Positions 10,613 through 22,840 of a stretch of 64,000 nt of DNA are shown here, in pieces. The DNA comes from Forficula auricularia. Lineage: Eukaryota > Arthropoda > Insecta > Dermaptera > Forficulidae. A program made the position numbers and the translations under genes. The notes below the pieces were generated by a model. The model searched no databases, was not told the origin of the DNA, and saw only the letters and a list, made by a program, of their open reading frames with translations. The stretch is from contig JALMQS010000153.1 of NCBI GenBank assembly GCA_024734495.1, positions 9,697,294-9,761,293 on the forward strand, written 5' to 3'. Numbering within the stretch: position 1 is the stretch's first letter; the number at the start of each line of letters is the position of its first letter.

Positions 10613-11690
10613 TATATAAATACAGATAAAAGGTTTGAAAATTGAATATTAAAATTCAGCTATTTGACAAAATACAAATATTCACAAAATAAAGTAAAGT
10701 TTATTTATAAATCAATTAAACACAAATTAACATAAGAATATCAACTAATCAAACTTTAGATGAAGAAAATGGACGTATGCTTCTCGTTCACCCGGACTCC
10801 TTATCCATTCAAGTTATATATGGGTTTCAAAAAAACTTAAGGAATTCTTGGAGGGATTCGAGAAACCAGTTCAGTTTTATAAAAAAAATAATTAATTAAC
10901 GCCAATCGCGTTTTTAGCACAAATTGCTAAACATATATATAGCCAGATGATCGAAGCGTGCAACTCAATTTAATCTATTTTCTATTTGGTTGTAAATCAT
11001 ATAAACAAATAGAAAAGCTCAATATCAATCTCAATTAATGAAAAAATAAATAATGCTTACGATCTATCTGCTATTAACATGAATTTTGCGCACTCTCAAT
11101 AATTCATACTAGACGCTCTCTGCGTAGGTTCAAAATAAATAGGGTTTTTTGTTGCTTCAGGGTAAAAAATATGTGCAAATTGAGGTTAAAGAGGATTTTC
11201 CTGATTCTAAAATCATCTGATCAGAGAGAAACAAGCGGCGATTTCAGTAAAATTTAACAATTTTCCATTTTGCGAGGGGCTATCACAAGAGCTAGGTGAC
11301 CATTCCTAGAAGTGAGTTTAACATTTTTGATCATAAGCTTAGAAGAAAAGCAAGGAAATAGAGAGAAGATAGAAAATAGTGCCTCAAAAAATTGAGGTAC
11401 ACAGCTCCATTTATTTTTCCATTCGACATGGCGGTGAATTTTGAAAACGAGTTTTTTGGTGGTCAATTTGCTAGCACCAGAGAGGGTGGATTAAGGGTCT
11501 ATTCCCTAGATGGCTTGAAAATATTATATACAATAGAAGAAATTTTGACATTTTTGTTTAATATTTTTTTTAAAAATAAGCACCCGAAATGGGCCGGGTG
11601 AGGTCAAGTAATTAAAATTTTAGATCTTTGGGCAAACTCAACTAAATTTTGTATACATAATTTTTTGGCCGCTAGAGAGCTGATAATGGG
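10613..11690. other. Non-coding stretch, no gene recognised
   Basis: Parts may belong to the Helitron whose 3' end is at 11847, but its 5' end was not located. Confidence 0.35.
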
Positions 11691-11847
11691 GTTGAGAGTG
11701 ACTGAAGGCTGTGGAGAAGGTCCATAGAGGGTTGGTGTGGTGGAGAGTGATCAAATTCGGGAGAGGGTTCAAGGGAGTGAGGGAGGAGGTGCAGAGGGTG
11801 AAGCCCTTGGCTAGCAAGAGGCCCGCCGAAGGGGGCGTCGCAGCTAG
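11690..11847 (+). mobile_element. Helitron 3' end (second copy)
   Basis: The segment GGTGAAGCCCTTGGCTAGCA followed by GGCCCGCCGAAGGGGGC and CAGCTAG, T is a diverged version of the 3' end of the Helitron at 6525-8177. CTAG lies at 11844-11847. Confidence 0.7.
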
Positions 11848-11989
11848 TATTATACTTAGTAAATACAGTCGACTCTCGATAATTCGAATTTTTCCTCCTC
11901 ATTTTTTGCGTAATGTTTACAAATACATATGTAATTTTTTTGTTCTTTTTTGTCGTTTTCATTATTTTTACTTTTTACAGGGTATGGTC

Positions 11990-12345
11990 AAGTAACATAT
12001 TGTAATCGTGAATGAAAATAAGCTGACGTGTTCTGATGTGGCCATCCACTTGACTTTACCATACAACTTGGCCCCTAAAAATATTTATAATCATGTAGGA
12101 GGGGATTAGTTTTTGCATTTTTATACTTCTGGTGTCCCACTGATTATGTATACAAAATTTGGTTGAGTTTGGTAAATGGCCAAGATTTTCATTTTTTGAC
12201 CCCCCCCTCATTTTGGGCGGCTAGTTTTTGTATTTTTATACTTTATGGGGTGATTATGTATACAAAATTTGGTTGAGTTTGCTCAAACGGCCTAGATTTT
12301 TAATTTTAACCCCCCCCCTCTAGCACCGCCAATTTTTGGTCGATA
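11990..12345. repeat. Interspersed repeat shared with the 43.7-49.1 kb foldback arms
   Basis: AGCTGACGTGTTCTGATGTG and two copies of GTATACAAAATTTGGTTGAG lie here. Both segments occur in the inner part of the foldback arms near 44460-44660 and 47650-47830. Another related copy lies at 31130-31345. Confidence 0.7.
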
Positions 12346-12425
12346 TGCACCAAAATCTAATCAGCTCTTAATCTCAATGGATCAAAACTACCTGTGAAAT
12401 TTGGTTTTGATATTCCCACTAGTTT

Positions 12426-12525
12426 NNNNNNNNNNNNNNNNNNNNNNNNNNNNNNNNNNNNNNNNNNNNNNNNNNNNNNNNNNNNNNNNNNNNNNNNNNN
12501 NNNNNNNNNNNNNNNNNNNNNNNNN
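12426..12525. other. Assembly gap of 100 N
   Basis: Exactly 100 N, a conventional placeholder length. It replaces the expected centre and left arm of an inverted-array repeat, because the right side starts at the TTTTCAGTAGAGG segment that follows the palindrome centre in other copies. Confidence 0.98.
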
Positions 12526-13465
12526 TACATTTTCAGTAGAGGTTTCCATTAATAGTCAAAACATCAAAAATGGAATTCAATAAGGTTATTCCTCTAGTAT
12601 TAGATAAGAATCGATCGTTATTTTTGATTTTAAGTCGATTCCTCCATATCTTCAGCAATGGTTACCAATAATAATCGAAACGTCAAAAACCTAATGTAGA
12701 ATTGTTATTCCTCAAGTATTAGATGAGAATCAATCGCTATTTTTGATTTCAAGTCGATTCCTCTATGTCTTCAGCAATGGTTACCAATAAAAACCGAAAC
12801 GTCAAAAATCCAATATAGAATGATTATTCCTCAAGTACTAGATGAGAATCAATCGCTATTTCTTTTTGGTTTAAAGTCGATTTCTCTATGTCTTCAGCAA
12901 TGGTTACTAATAAAAACCGAAACGTCAAAAATCCAATATAGAATGATTATTCCTCAAGTACTAGATGAGAATCAATCGCTATTTTTGGTTTAAAGTCGAT
13001 TTCTCTATGTCTTCAGCAATGGTTACTAATAAAAACCGAAACGTCAAAAATCCAATATAGAATGATTATTCCTCAAGTACTAGATGAGAATCAATCGCTA
13101 TTTTTGGTTTAAAGTCGATTTCTCTATGTCTTCAGCAATGGTTACTAATAAAAACCGAAACGTCAAAAATCCAATATAGAATGATTATTCCTCAAGTACT
13201 AGATGAGAATCAATCGCTATTTTTGGTTTAAAATCGATTTCTCTGTCTTCAGCAAAGGTAACGGATAAGAAAACAACGCAGTTGCTATAGTTACTCATAA
13301 AAATTCCTCCCAAATTTTTAGCATTTCACAGAGAGAAGCCTATCCATTCTTACTTAAGCAAGGCTAAATGAGCTATATTAAAACTTTCAAATGAATAAAT
13401 TTTAAAGAATTTAAAAAATTAAAAAATTACCATCTTACTCTAGAGTAAAGTACTTTAAAATATAA
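12526..13465 (+). repeat. Helentron-like unit, left part with six ~117-bp tandem repeats
   Basis: Units recur at about 12650, 12768, 12890, 13008, 13126 and 13243, judged from the CTTCAGCAATGGTTAC segment. The middle units are nearly identical to each other. The array is followed by the CTCCCAAATTTTTAGCATTT and TAGAGTAAAGTACTTTAAAA segments seen in all copies. The repeat breaks off at 13465 and resumes at 17668 after the LINE-containing insert. Confidence 0.75.
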
Positions 13466-14439
13466 TTTTAGTTTTCTCATGTCAACATGTCATGGAATAT
13501 AAATAAAATATTTTGTTTATTTATTAAATAATTAATTGTTATCTATATTGAACATTGTTAATTTTCTATTATTGTTTTAAATTAATCAGTTGAATAGAAA
13601 AAGTTCATTCTTGCATCGAATCTTATGCAGATTGTAAAAATCTGATTAAGTATAAGTATATAATAAATTTATTTTTATCTATATATTATAATTATGTTGT
13701 GTTATTTTTAATAATTATTTTAGCTTTAAATAAAAGGATAGATTGGTTTAATTATAATATCCATGGGGGCCTTAAACATTTATATCTAACCAAGGCCGTA
13801 TCCAGGGGGGTTGGGGGTTAGAGTGGTCGAACCCCCCCCCCCCATCCCGAAATATACATATCTTTTTTTTTTTTATTTAAAATATATAAAGAGGTCATTT
13901 ACATTTATTTATTTATTTTTTATGTTCTGTCTAAATGGGCTTTGTTCCCGTTGACAATAAATAAAAAAATAAACATTTATAACAGCCCGGGTAATAAGTT
14001 TTTTAATAAATATTTAAAATATTAAACATTTTTGCAACTTTGCCGGTGACTTGGATGCACTCCAGAGAGAACATTTTCTACTTTGAGGAGGCTTAAATCG
14101 AATACTAAGGAACTCCTGTGGCCAAGCAATAGACTTACCGGATTAGCTCTTATGTCTGATTGACATATCAATAACATAAAGTACTTCCGCTGATCCTAGA
14201 ATGCTGAAATTTGGCATACTGGTAAAGCTTGGAACATTAATAAAGGGGAAAATTGAAAAACCGAAACTTTCCCTTCTTCGGGGTCCGAAATGAACGGGGT
14301 GAAATTTATGAAAAACGGACAGTGTTTTTAACAAATATTTTATGAGAAATATTTAATAATTATTATTATAAATGTAATCTCAGGAACTCATTTCTGATGA
14401 GTACGTGGATTGCGACCACGGGGTTATCCGAGCTAAGTC
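13466..14439. other. Insert between repeat and LINE; hAT-like fragment and interspersed repeats
   Basis: GGCCGTATCCAGGGGGGTTG with long C runs near 13790-13860 resembles one end of the hAT-like MITE at 7240. Positions 14190-14300 share GCTGAAATTTGGCATACTGG-type sequence with 46440-46560. No gene was recognised. Confidence 0.45.
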
Positions 14440-17400
14440 TGACATTGCTTCCACTTACTTGTGTCAGGCTTCTCTTTTTCTCTCTCCTATACGGCCTCCC
14501 TTGGCCAACTCTTGTTTTTTTTTTTTTTTTTTTTACCGACTCCGACGCTATTAGGTTTTCGAGGGCTAGGAGTTGATTTCCTTTTTCATTTTTCTTCTCT
14601 TCAACATGTGGAAGGCAACGGGAAACCACCACATTACAAATCCCGAGAATATGCAACATGACGATTTCTCTTCGAGTAAAGAATTCCGGAGGTAAACTAG
14701 CCCCTCGTTCGGATCTCCGGGAAGGGGCTACCCGAGGAGAGACCATCATAAAGGGAAAAATAAATAATGACGTTCTACGAGTCGGAGCGTGGAATGTTAA
14801 GACGCTAAGGGGAGAAGATAAACTAGTGAATTTAAAGCGGGAAATGGATAGACACAAATTGGACATTATTGGGATTAGTGAAATGAGATATCCAGAAGAG
14901 GGAGATTTTTGGTTCGAAAACAGCCATAGAATCATTCACACGGGGGGGGCAGAATGGGAGGGCAGGAGTGGGCATTATTATGAATAAAAAAATAGGGCAA
15001 AGGGTAAAGAATTATCTACAGGTAAGCGAAAGGATTGTTATGATTACAGTGGATTCGAAACCGAAAGATACTGTGATAATCCAGGTATACATGCCTACTA
15101 CATCATATAAGGACCAAGATATAGAAGAAATGTACGAACAAATTGAAAACCTGATGAAGCACGTTAAAGGGGATGAAAATTTAATAATTATGGGGGATTG
15201 GAATGCAAGAGTAGGAAAAGGCAAAGAAGGAAAAGTGGTGGGCGAACACGGTCTAGGAAATAGGAATGAAAGGGGCGAAAGATTAATTGAATTTTGCAGT
15301 AAGCACAGTCTAGTAGTAGCAAACACACTCTTCCAACACCATCCAAGAAGGATCTACACGTGGAAAATGCCGTTAGACAAGGGGAGATTTCAAATAGATT
15401 ACATATTAGTCAAACAAAGATTCAGAAATCAATTAAAGGACTGTAAAAGCTATCCTGGGGCTGATATATCTAGTGATCACAATCTAATTGCGATGAAATG
15501 CCAACTAAAATTTAAAAAACTAATAAAAAAGGGGCGGTCGCGAAAAAACTGGGATATATCTAAATTAAAAAATAAGGAAACCCAAAAACTCTTCGAAAAC
15601 GTAATGAATAAGAAACTGGAAGAAAAAACACCCACAAATAATAAAGAAGATGAAATCGAACAAGAATGGAATGATATGAAATCAAGCCTGACCGAAACAG
15701 CCAACGAAGTCCTTCAATCAAAGAAAAACGAAATTAAAAAGCCATGGGTAACAGACGAAATACTGCAACTGATTGACGAACGAAGAAAATTTAAGAACAG
15801 AAAAGACGAAGAAGGGAAAGAAACATATAAAAAATTAAGATGGAAAGTTATAAGAGAATGTAGAAAAGCAAAAGAAAAAATGATTCAAGAAAAATGTAAA
15901 GAAGTCAACGAAAATCTAGTATTGGGAAAAGTTGATGTAGCCTATAGGGCAATAAAAAGAAATTTTCAAGAAGACAAGCCAAAAAGCAAGAACATAAGAG
16001 ATAAAGGAGGCCACATTATTCTAAACGAAAACGAACAGGCAAATAGATGGAAGGAACACCTAGAAGAACTCTATGGAGAAGAAAAAACAATGAACCCAAT
16101 AGAAGAAGAAGAATCTGTGGACGAAAACGAATTAGGAGACCCCATACTCAGGTCAGAATTCGAGACAGCTTTGAAGGAACTAAAAAATAATAGAGCACCC
16201 GGAATAGACAATATACAAGCTGAAATCCTAAAGAACTCTGGAGAAAAGGCACGTGACAAACTTTTTGAACTAATTAGCAAAATCTATAAATTGGGAATCA
16301 TCCCAAAAGATTTCGAAAAGAACAAAATAGTCACACTTCCCAAAAAGACAGGCGCGGATAAATGTGAAAATTTCAGGACCATTAGTCTAACCTCACATGC
16401 CTCCAAAATCCTAACCAAAATAATCCAAAGAAGAATAGAACAAAGAGTTGAAGAAAATCTGGGGGAAGACCAGTTCGGCTTTAGAAGAAACAGAGGCACC
16501 CGAGAAGCAATTCTCTCTCTTAGACTAATAATAGAAAGGGCTTTTATCAGGGAAGAATCTGTCTACATCGGATTCATAGACCTAGAAAAAGCATTCGATA
16601 ACGTCAATTGGGAAATTATGTTTAAAATATTAAAACAGGCGGGAATAAAATTCAGAGAGAGAAGACTAATCTACAATCTATATCAAAACCAGACGGCAAT
16701 TATAAATATTGGTGATGAACAAAGAGAAGCCAAAATAAAAAAAGGTGTAAGACAAGGATGTGTGCTGTCACCCATGATTTTCAACTTATACATAGAAGAA
16801 GCGATTAAAGAATTCAAAGACAAAATTGATACAGGTATAGAAATCCAAGGTCAAAAGATCGCTATGTTAAGATTTGCCGATGACATTGCCCTTCTAGGAA
16901 GCAATAAAAAAGAATTAGAGGACGCCTTGAATGGAATTAACCAAATCCTAATAGAAGAAATCAAAATGAAAATAAACAAGAATAAAACCAAGGTCCTAGT
17001 ATGTACAAAAAAAGAACAAACGAGACAGGAATGCATCAAAATTAACCAAGAAAACCTAGAAGGAGTTAAGGAATTCCGCTACCTAGGAAGTAAAATAACA
17101 TGGGATGGGAGGAGCAAAAACGAAATTAAATCAAGAATTGCCCAAGCAAAAATGGGGTTTAATTCAAAACAAAAACTACTATGCTCCTCCTCAATCAGCT
17201 TAGCAAACAGGAAGTTGCTATTGAAGACATATGTATGGAGCATAGCCATGTACGGGTGTGAAACCTGGACAATTGGAAAAGCGGAGAGAAAGAGATTGGA
17301 GGCTTTCGAAATGTGGTGCTACAGAAGAATGATGAATATCAAATGGATGGATAAAATTACAAATGAAGAAGTTCTTGGAAGAATCGGAGAAAGAAGAACC

Positions 17401-17667
17401 TTGTGGAAGAGTCTGAAGAAGAGAAGAGGTCAGATGATGGGGCACACACTGAGACATGGGGGACTGCTTAGGGATATCTTGGAGGGGGAGGTGGGAAAGA
17501 AAAGGGGAAGGGGAAGACCCAGATTAGAATATTTCAACCAAATAATTGGGGATATGGGATGCCAGACATTTAGAGAGGTTAAACAGCTGGCGGGGGACAG
17601 AGTCGAGTGGAGACGGATTGTTGCATCAAACCAGTCTTAGGACTGTATACTCAATGATGATGATGAT
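14440..17667 (+). mobile_element. RTE-type non-LTR retrotransposon, nearly intact
   Basis: One long ORF encodes an apurinic-like endonuclease followed by reverse transcriptase. The 3' end, soon after the stop, is a short (GAT)n tract at 17655-17667, as is common for RTE-group LINEs, and it abuts the resumed Helentron-like repeat. The 5' boundary is uncertain. The leader contains GGAAGGCAACGGGAAACCAC near 14607, a motif shared with the SINEs of this window. Confidence 0.85.
14658..17640 (+). CDS. LINE endonuclease-reverse transcriptase, one frameshift
   Basis: The N-terminal part (14658-14950) encodes VGAWNVKTLRGEDK and ISEMRYPEEG of the endonuclease. The frame then changes at a run of eight G near 14943, and the rest (to 17640) continues through GIIMNKK, IIMGDWNARVG and SSDHNLIAMK, completing the endonuclease catalytic set. 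RT follows with NRAPGIDNIQAE, FIDLEKAFDNV, GVRQGCVLSPMIFN and the catalytic FADDIALLG, then the C-terminal TYVWSIAMYGCETW and RGRGRPRLE. No stop interrupts the 890-codon frame. The single indel in a homopolymer may be a sequencing error or a recent inactivation. Database hits of this type are often labelled craniofacial development protein 2-like; that name reflects the endonuclease domain only. Confidence 0.88.
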
Positions 17668-18207
17668 TACTAAAAACTTTATTTAACCTTTTTTGTGGTC
17701 CCCAAGGTACTTAATTAGGATATTAAATTTCATCAAAATTGGTTAAGCCATTTTCAAGATATTTAGAAAAAACTAAAAAAGTACTGAAATAAAGTACTAA
17801 TGTTTGTGGGCCGATATGTACCAAAAACTAATCAGCGCTTCATTTTGTTAAACTAATGGTAGGTTTTCAATTTCATTTCAATCGGTGTAACGGTGTGGAA
17901 AAAATCGTGGGCCAAAAAACGATAACATACATCCATCCATACATACATCCATCCATACATCCATCCATACATCCATCCGCACGCACTAAATGAAAAAATC
18001 GCACTTTTTAGCCTCTCGACGAGACCCCTTGTAATTTTTGGCAAAACCGTCACGTGCTAAAATTCAACCTAATTGAATACTACAATTTGTGACTTTAATT
18101 GAGTCCATGGGTTCCGTAGTCTTTACCTGAGGACCCTTTGAAGCCACGCTTGCCCCGAGAGCGATTACAATACTTTACCCATGCTTTTTATTGGATAAAG
18201 TAAAAAC
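17668..18207 (+). repeat. Helentron-like unit, right part after LINE insert
   Basis: The repeat resumes with ACTAAAAACTTTATTTAACC, passes a (CATC)n-rich tract at 17931-17980 and ends in TATTGGATAAAGT. It continues the unit that stops at 13465. Frames here such as repeated Trp-Met-Asp-Gly are translations of the microsatellite. Confidence 0.75.
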
Positions 18208-18441
18208 TTGGCTAAGAGAACGAACTACACTCTCTCACTCAGACTTGATCGGACTGTCTTGGGCGTGTTTGGACACAGCCCCAGCATGAAATTTCGGGCG
18301 TGGGGCCCAAAATCTTAAGGGGGGGCTATGTATCTGGATTCCCAAAAGCATTAATAGGGTTCTTTTCAAAGACCTATCAAACCCTAAAATCAACTAGACT
18401 GATCAACAAAAACTGAGCCCGAAATTTTTTTTAAAATAAAT

Positions 18442-18614
18442 TAAGGGGGGTTGGGTAGGCTAGGTGGTAGCGTGTCAGCCTGCTAACCAAGTGAACCCGG
18501 GTTCGAATCCGACTCGAGGCATCCGGCTAAAACCTGACCCCCCCCCCCCCCGGGGGGTATAGACAAATTTAATAAACAATAATTAGTATCGTAAATTGGC
18601 ATAAAAAAATAGAT
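18442..18614 (+). mobile_element. tRNA-derived SINE (GGGTTCGAATCC family)
   Basis: GGTAGGCTAGGTGGTAGCGT is A-box-like and GGGTTCGAATCCGACTCG holds the B box. The 3' part with GACAAATTTAATAAA and GTATCGTAA is shared with the SINE at 48562-48741. A 9-bp duplication AAAATAAAT flanks it (18433-18441 and 18615-18623). A long C-run at about 18537-18550 is internal. Confidence 0.8.
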
Positions 18615-18623
18615 AAAATAAAT

Positions 18624-19682
18624 AGTGAAATTTTTACTTTACCATATTATATCATCAAGTATTGATTTTTTCCGAAATATCTCAAAAATATTTTGATTAA
18701 AAAAATTGAGTGAAACCATGGCATTTTTAGAAAAAAGCTCTAATAAATGAACATCGAAAAAATTATATTTTTTGAGATAATAATTGTTTTTTCAAAATGT
18801 CTGTTTGTCTGTTATTCTGTGGGTACGTGCGTTACCAAATGTTTGTGGACGAGCTATTTTCTTTTAAAAAGAATATTCTAGAAATTCTGAAATGATTTAT
18901 TTTTTGCTGGTCAGTATAGAGCGCCAATGTATATTTTGTTGCGTTCGGAAGGTAACCAAGTGTTAAATCTGCCAATGGAAATAAAACAGAACAACTTGTA
19001 CGTCGTTGTTGTCGTTGAGGTCGTGGTCGAAGCCGGCATTTTATTTGACCTCTGTCCCGGTGTGTGGCTAGCGTCTATTCCAATTTGATTTATTAGATTG
19101 ACCTTCTTGAACACGTTTATGGCCAACGCCGATGGGAAGTTCAAGGCGATTTGGAGAACAACCAAACAACAGATGATGACATCATCAAAACACCTTCTTC
19201 ATTCGTCTTCGCATTTATTTATTTAGAAAAAATTTATTCCACTTACCTAGAATTAATTTAGAATTAATTTTCTCAAAGCACGAGAATTGAATTTTAATTT
19301 TAGGTGACAAAATATAACTGGGCAGTTCCTAAGAATTATTTATTTTACAAAATTAAGCTTTAGATTCTTAAAGTGATTAGAGAAGGCAGATTGACTCGTA
19401 TAGGGTACAAATCGATCAAGAGGTGTAGGTCTTATATTGGTAGTTATATTTTTTGCCCCCCCACCCCCACCAATGTTTATCCCCGAAATAATTAATAAGT
19501 ATAGATAGTTAGTCTGTGGGTTACCAAATTTTGTGGAGAGCTAGCTCAAAAACTAGTGTGAATATCAAAACCATATTTCATACGTAGTTTTGGTGCATTG
19601 AGATTAATAGCTGATTAGATATTGGTGCATATCAACTCAAAATTAAGGGGGGGGATTAAAATTTAAAATTATAATATTTTCA
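18624..19682. other. Non-coding stretch, no gene recognised
   Basis: Contains short C- and G-rich patches and a CACCACCATT-like low-complexity segment, but no bounded element or coding frame of known type. Confidence 0.4.
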
Positions 19683-21740
19683 AACTAAATAAACTGCAAC
19701 GGATCGTTGCTAAACTTTATCCAAATTCATTTGAAATATTAATATGTTTGTTCCTTTATTATTAATCAGATATCACTTGCAATTTGTAGTTCATATTGAC
19801 ATTAATTCAAAAATAATTCTCATTTAATAGTTGAGGAATAACCATTCTACATTTGATTTTTGACATTTCGGTTATTATTGTAACCCTTGCTGAAGACATG
19901 GAGGAATCGACTTAAAATCAAAAATAGCCATCGATTCTCATCTAATACTTGAGGAATAACAATTCTACATTAGGTTTTTGACGTTTCGATTATTATTGGT
20001 AACCATTGCTGAAGGCATGGAGGAATCGACTTAAAATCAAAAATAACGATCGATTATCATCTAATACTAGAGAAATAACCTTATTGCATTCCATTTTTGA
20101 TGTTTTGACTATTAATGGCAACCTCTACTGAAAACGTGGAAGAATAGACTTAAAATCAAAAAGACTAAATTCTTTTATGGCAAACAACTCAAGCTTGAGT
20201 TGTTTACCAAAAAAGATTTTAGTCTTTTTGATTTTAAGTCTATTCTTCCACGTTTTCAGTAGAGGTTGCCATTAATAGTCAAAACATCAAAAATGGAATG
20301 CAATAAGGTTATTCCTCTAGTATTAGATAAGAATCGATCGTTATTTTTGATTTTAAGTCGATTCCTCCATGTCTTCAGCAATGGTTACCAATAATAATCG
20401 AAACGTCAAAAACCTAATGTAGAATTGTTATTCCTCAAGTATTAGATGAGAATCGATGGCTATTTTTGATTTTAAGTCGATTCCTCCATGTCTTCAGCAA
20501 TGGTTACCAATAAAAACCGAAACGTCAAAAATCCAATATAGAATGGTTATTCCTCAAGTACTAGATGAGAATCAATCGCTATTTTTGGTTTAAAGTCGAT
20601 ACCTCTATGTCTTCAGCAATGGTTACCAATAAAAACCGAAACGTCAAAAATCCAATATAGAATGGTTATTCCTCAAGTATTTGATGAGACTCAATCGCTA
20701 TTTTTGGTTTAAAGTCGATTCCTCTATGTCTTCAGAAATGGTGACCAATAAAAACCGAAACGTCAAAAATCCAATATAGAATGGTTATTCCTCAAGTACT
20801 AGATGAGAATCAATCGCTATTTTTGGTTTAAAGTCTATTCCTCTATGTCTTCAGCAATGGTCACCAATAAAAACCGAAACGTCAAAAATCCAATATAGAA
20901 TGGTTATTCCTCAAGTATTTGATGAGAATCAATCGCTATTTTTGGTTTAAAGTCGATTCCTCTATGTCTTCTGCAAAGGTAAGGGATAAGAAAACAACGC
21001 AGTTGCTATGGTTACTTATAAAATTTCCTCCCAAATTTTTAGCATTTCACAGAGAGAAGCCTATCCATTCTTATTTAAGCAAGGCTAAATGAGCTATATT
21101 AAAAGGTTCAAATGAATAAATTTTAAAGAATTTAAAAAATTAAAAAAATACTCTCTTACTCTAGAGTAAAGTACTTTAAAATATAATTTTACTAAAAACT
21201 TTATTTATCCTTTTTTGTGGTCCCCAAGGTACTTAATTAGGATATTAAATTTCATCAAAATTGGTTAAGTCATTTTCAAGATATTTAGAAAAAACTAAAA
21301 AAGTACTGAAATAAAGTACTAATGTTTGTGGGTCGATATGTACCAAAAACTAATCAGCGCTTCATTTTGTTCAAAGAATGCTAGGTTTTCAATTTCATTT
21401 CAATCGGTGCAACGGTGTGGAAAAAATCGTGGGCCAAAAAAACGATAACATCCATCCATACATCCATCCATCCATCCATCCATCCATCCATCCATCCATC
21501 CATCCGCACTCACTAAATGAAAAAATGGCACTTTTTGGCCTCTCGACGAGACCCCATGTAATTTTTGGCAAAACCGTGACGTGCTAAAATTCAACCTAAT
21601 TGAATACTACAATTTGTGACTTTAATTGAGTCCATGGGTTCCGTAGTCTTTACCTGAGGACCCTTTGAAGCCACGCTTGCCCCGAGAGCGATTGCAATAC
21701 TTTACCCATGCTTTGCATTGGATAAAGTAAAAATTAAAAA
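19683..21740 (+). mobile_element. Helentron-like non-autonomous element with inverted tandem arrays
   Basis: The left end carries AACTGCAACGGATCGTTGCT, including the perfect hairpin GCAACG-GAT-CGTTGC, then ACTTTATCCAA. The right end is GCATTGGATAAAGT, the inverted complement of ACTTTATCCAA. Between them are about three ~117-bp units in reverse orientation (19810-20185), a palindromic centre CAACTCAAGCTTGAGTTG (20186-20203), and about seven units in forward orientation (20204-20985). Then follow unique segments and a (CATC)n microsatellite (21451-21504). Tandem repeats, a microsatellite and short asymmetric terminal inversions are features of Helentron-associated elements; the assignment is inference. 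No Rep/helicase gene is present. Confidence 0.7.
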
Positions 21741-22312
21741 AATACTATATTATCATAGAGTAAAGTACTTTAAAATATAAATTTACTAAAAACTTCATTT
21801 AACCTTTTTTGTGGTCCCTAATGTACTTGATTAGGATATTAAATTTCATCAAAATTGGTTAAGTCATTTTCAAGATATTTAGAAAAAACTAAAAAAGTAC
21901 TGAAATAGAGTACTAATGTTTGTGGACCGATATGTACCAAAAACTAATCAGCGCTGCATTTTGTTAAAATACTGGTAGGTTTTCAATTTCAATTCAATCG
22001 GTGCAACGGTGTGGAAAAATTCGTGGACGAAAAAAACGATAACACACACACATCCATCCATCCATCCATCCATCCATCCATCCTCACGCACTTCCAAAAA
22101 AATGGCACTTTTTGGCCTCTCGACGAGATTCCAGATAATTTTTGGCAAAACTGTCACGTGCTAAAATTCAATCTCATTGAATACTTCAATTTGTGACCTC
22201 AATTGAGTCCATGGGTTCCGTAGTCTTTACCTGAGGACCCTTTGAAGTCGCGCTTGCCGCGCGACCGATTGCAATACTTTCTCCCATGCTTCGCATTGGA
22301 TAAAGTAAAAAT
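21741..22312 (+). repeat. Duplicated right half of the Helentron-like element
   Basis: Directly after the previous element, the right-hand part (TAGAGTAAAGTACTTTAAAA through CATC repeats at 22051-22082 to TTCGCATTGGATAAAGT) is repeated without the tandem array. Differences from the first copy are scattered, so the duplication is not an assembly echo. Confidence 0.75.
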
Positions 22313-22840
22313 TAAAAATTCCACATCACCAAAATTCACAGAGATCGAACCGACTCTTAACAAAAATTTTACTTTTTCCCACTAATTTCATTAAATTTTC
22401 ACCTTTCTTTTTATTTTAAAAAATAGTATGTTTTTCAAAGTTGATTATTATAAGTGATATAATTGTATATACTTGAATAATCACTCTATTGACACGAATA
22501 AACTTCAACTCGAATGACATTTTTTTTATTTATTATACAAAAAAGGAAGAAAGGTCAATATCAAACTACAAAATTGTTAAATTTCTTTTCTTTAAATATC
22601 GTTGTTTAAATGTAGACTATTAAATAAAAGTTAAACATGATATAATTAAATGTAAAATTTATGTAAGCTTTCTATCCGTTTACTCGGTTTTCATTTAAGC
22701 ACTATTTTTGTGAGACCATTATTCGCATAAATATAATAGAGTTTACTGTGCTAATTATTTATTTGCTACCAAAAGTTTTCAATGTCTTAATTTTCATTCT
22801 AATATTTAATCAATATTTAAGATAATTCTAATGATAAATT

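Noticed and set aside
12401..12583. Open frame across the N run
   Set aside because: It exists only because N codons are not stops.
17853..18053. Frame with repeated Trp-Met-Asp-Gly residues (also at 21.4 and 22.0 kb)
   Set aside because: It is a translation of the (CATC)n microsatellite.
20204..20985. CRISPR-like array
   Set aside because: The 117-bp units repeat completely with no unique spacers, and the DNA is eukaryotic.
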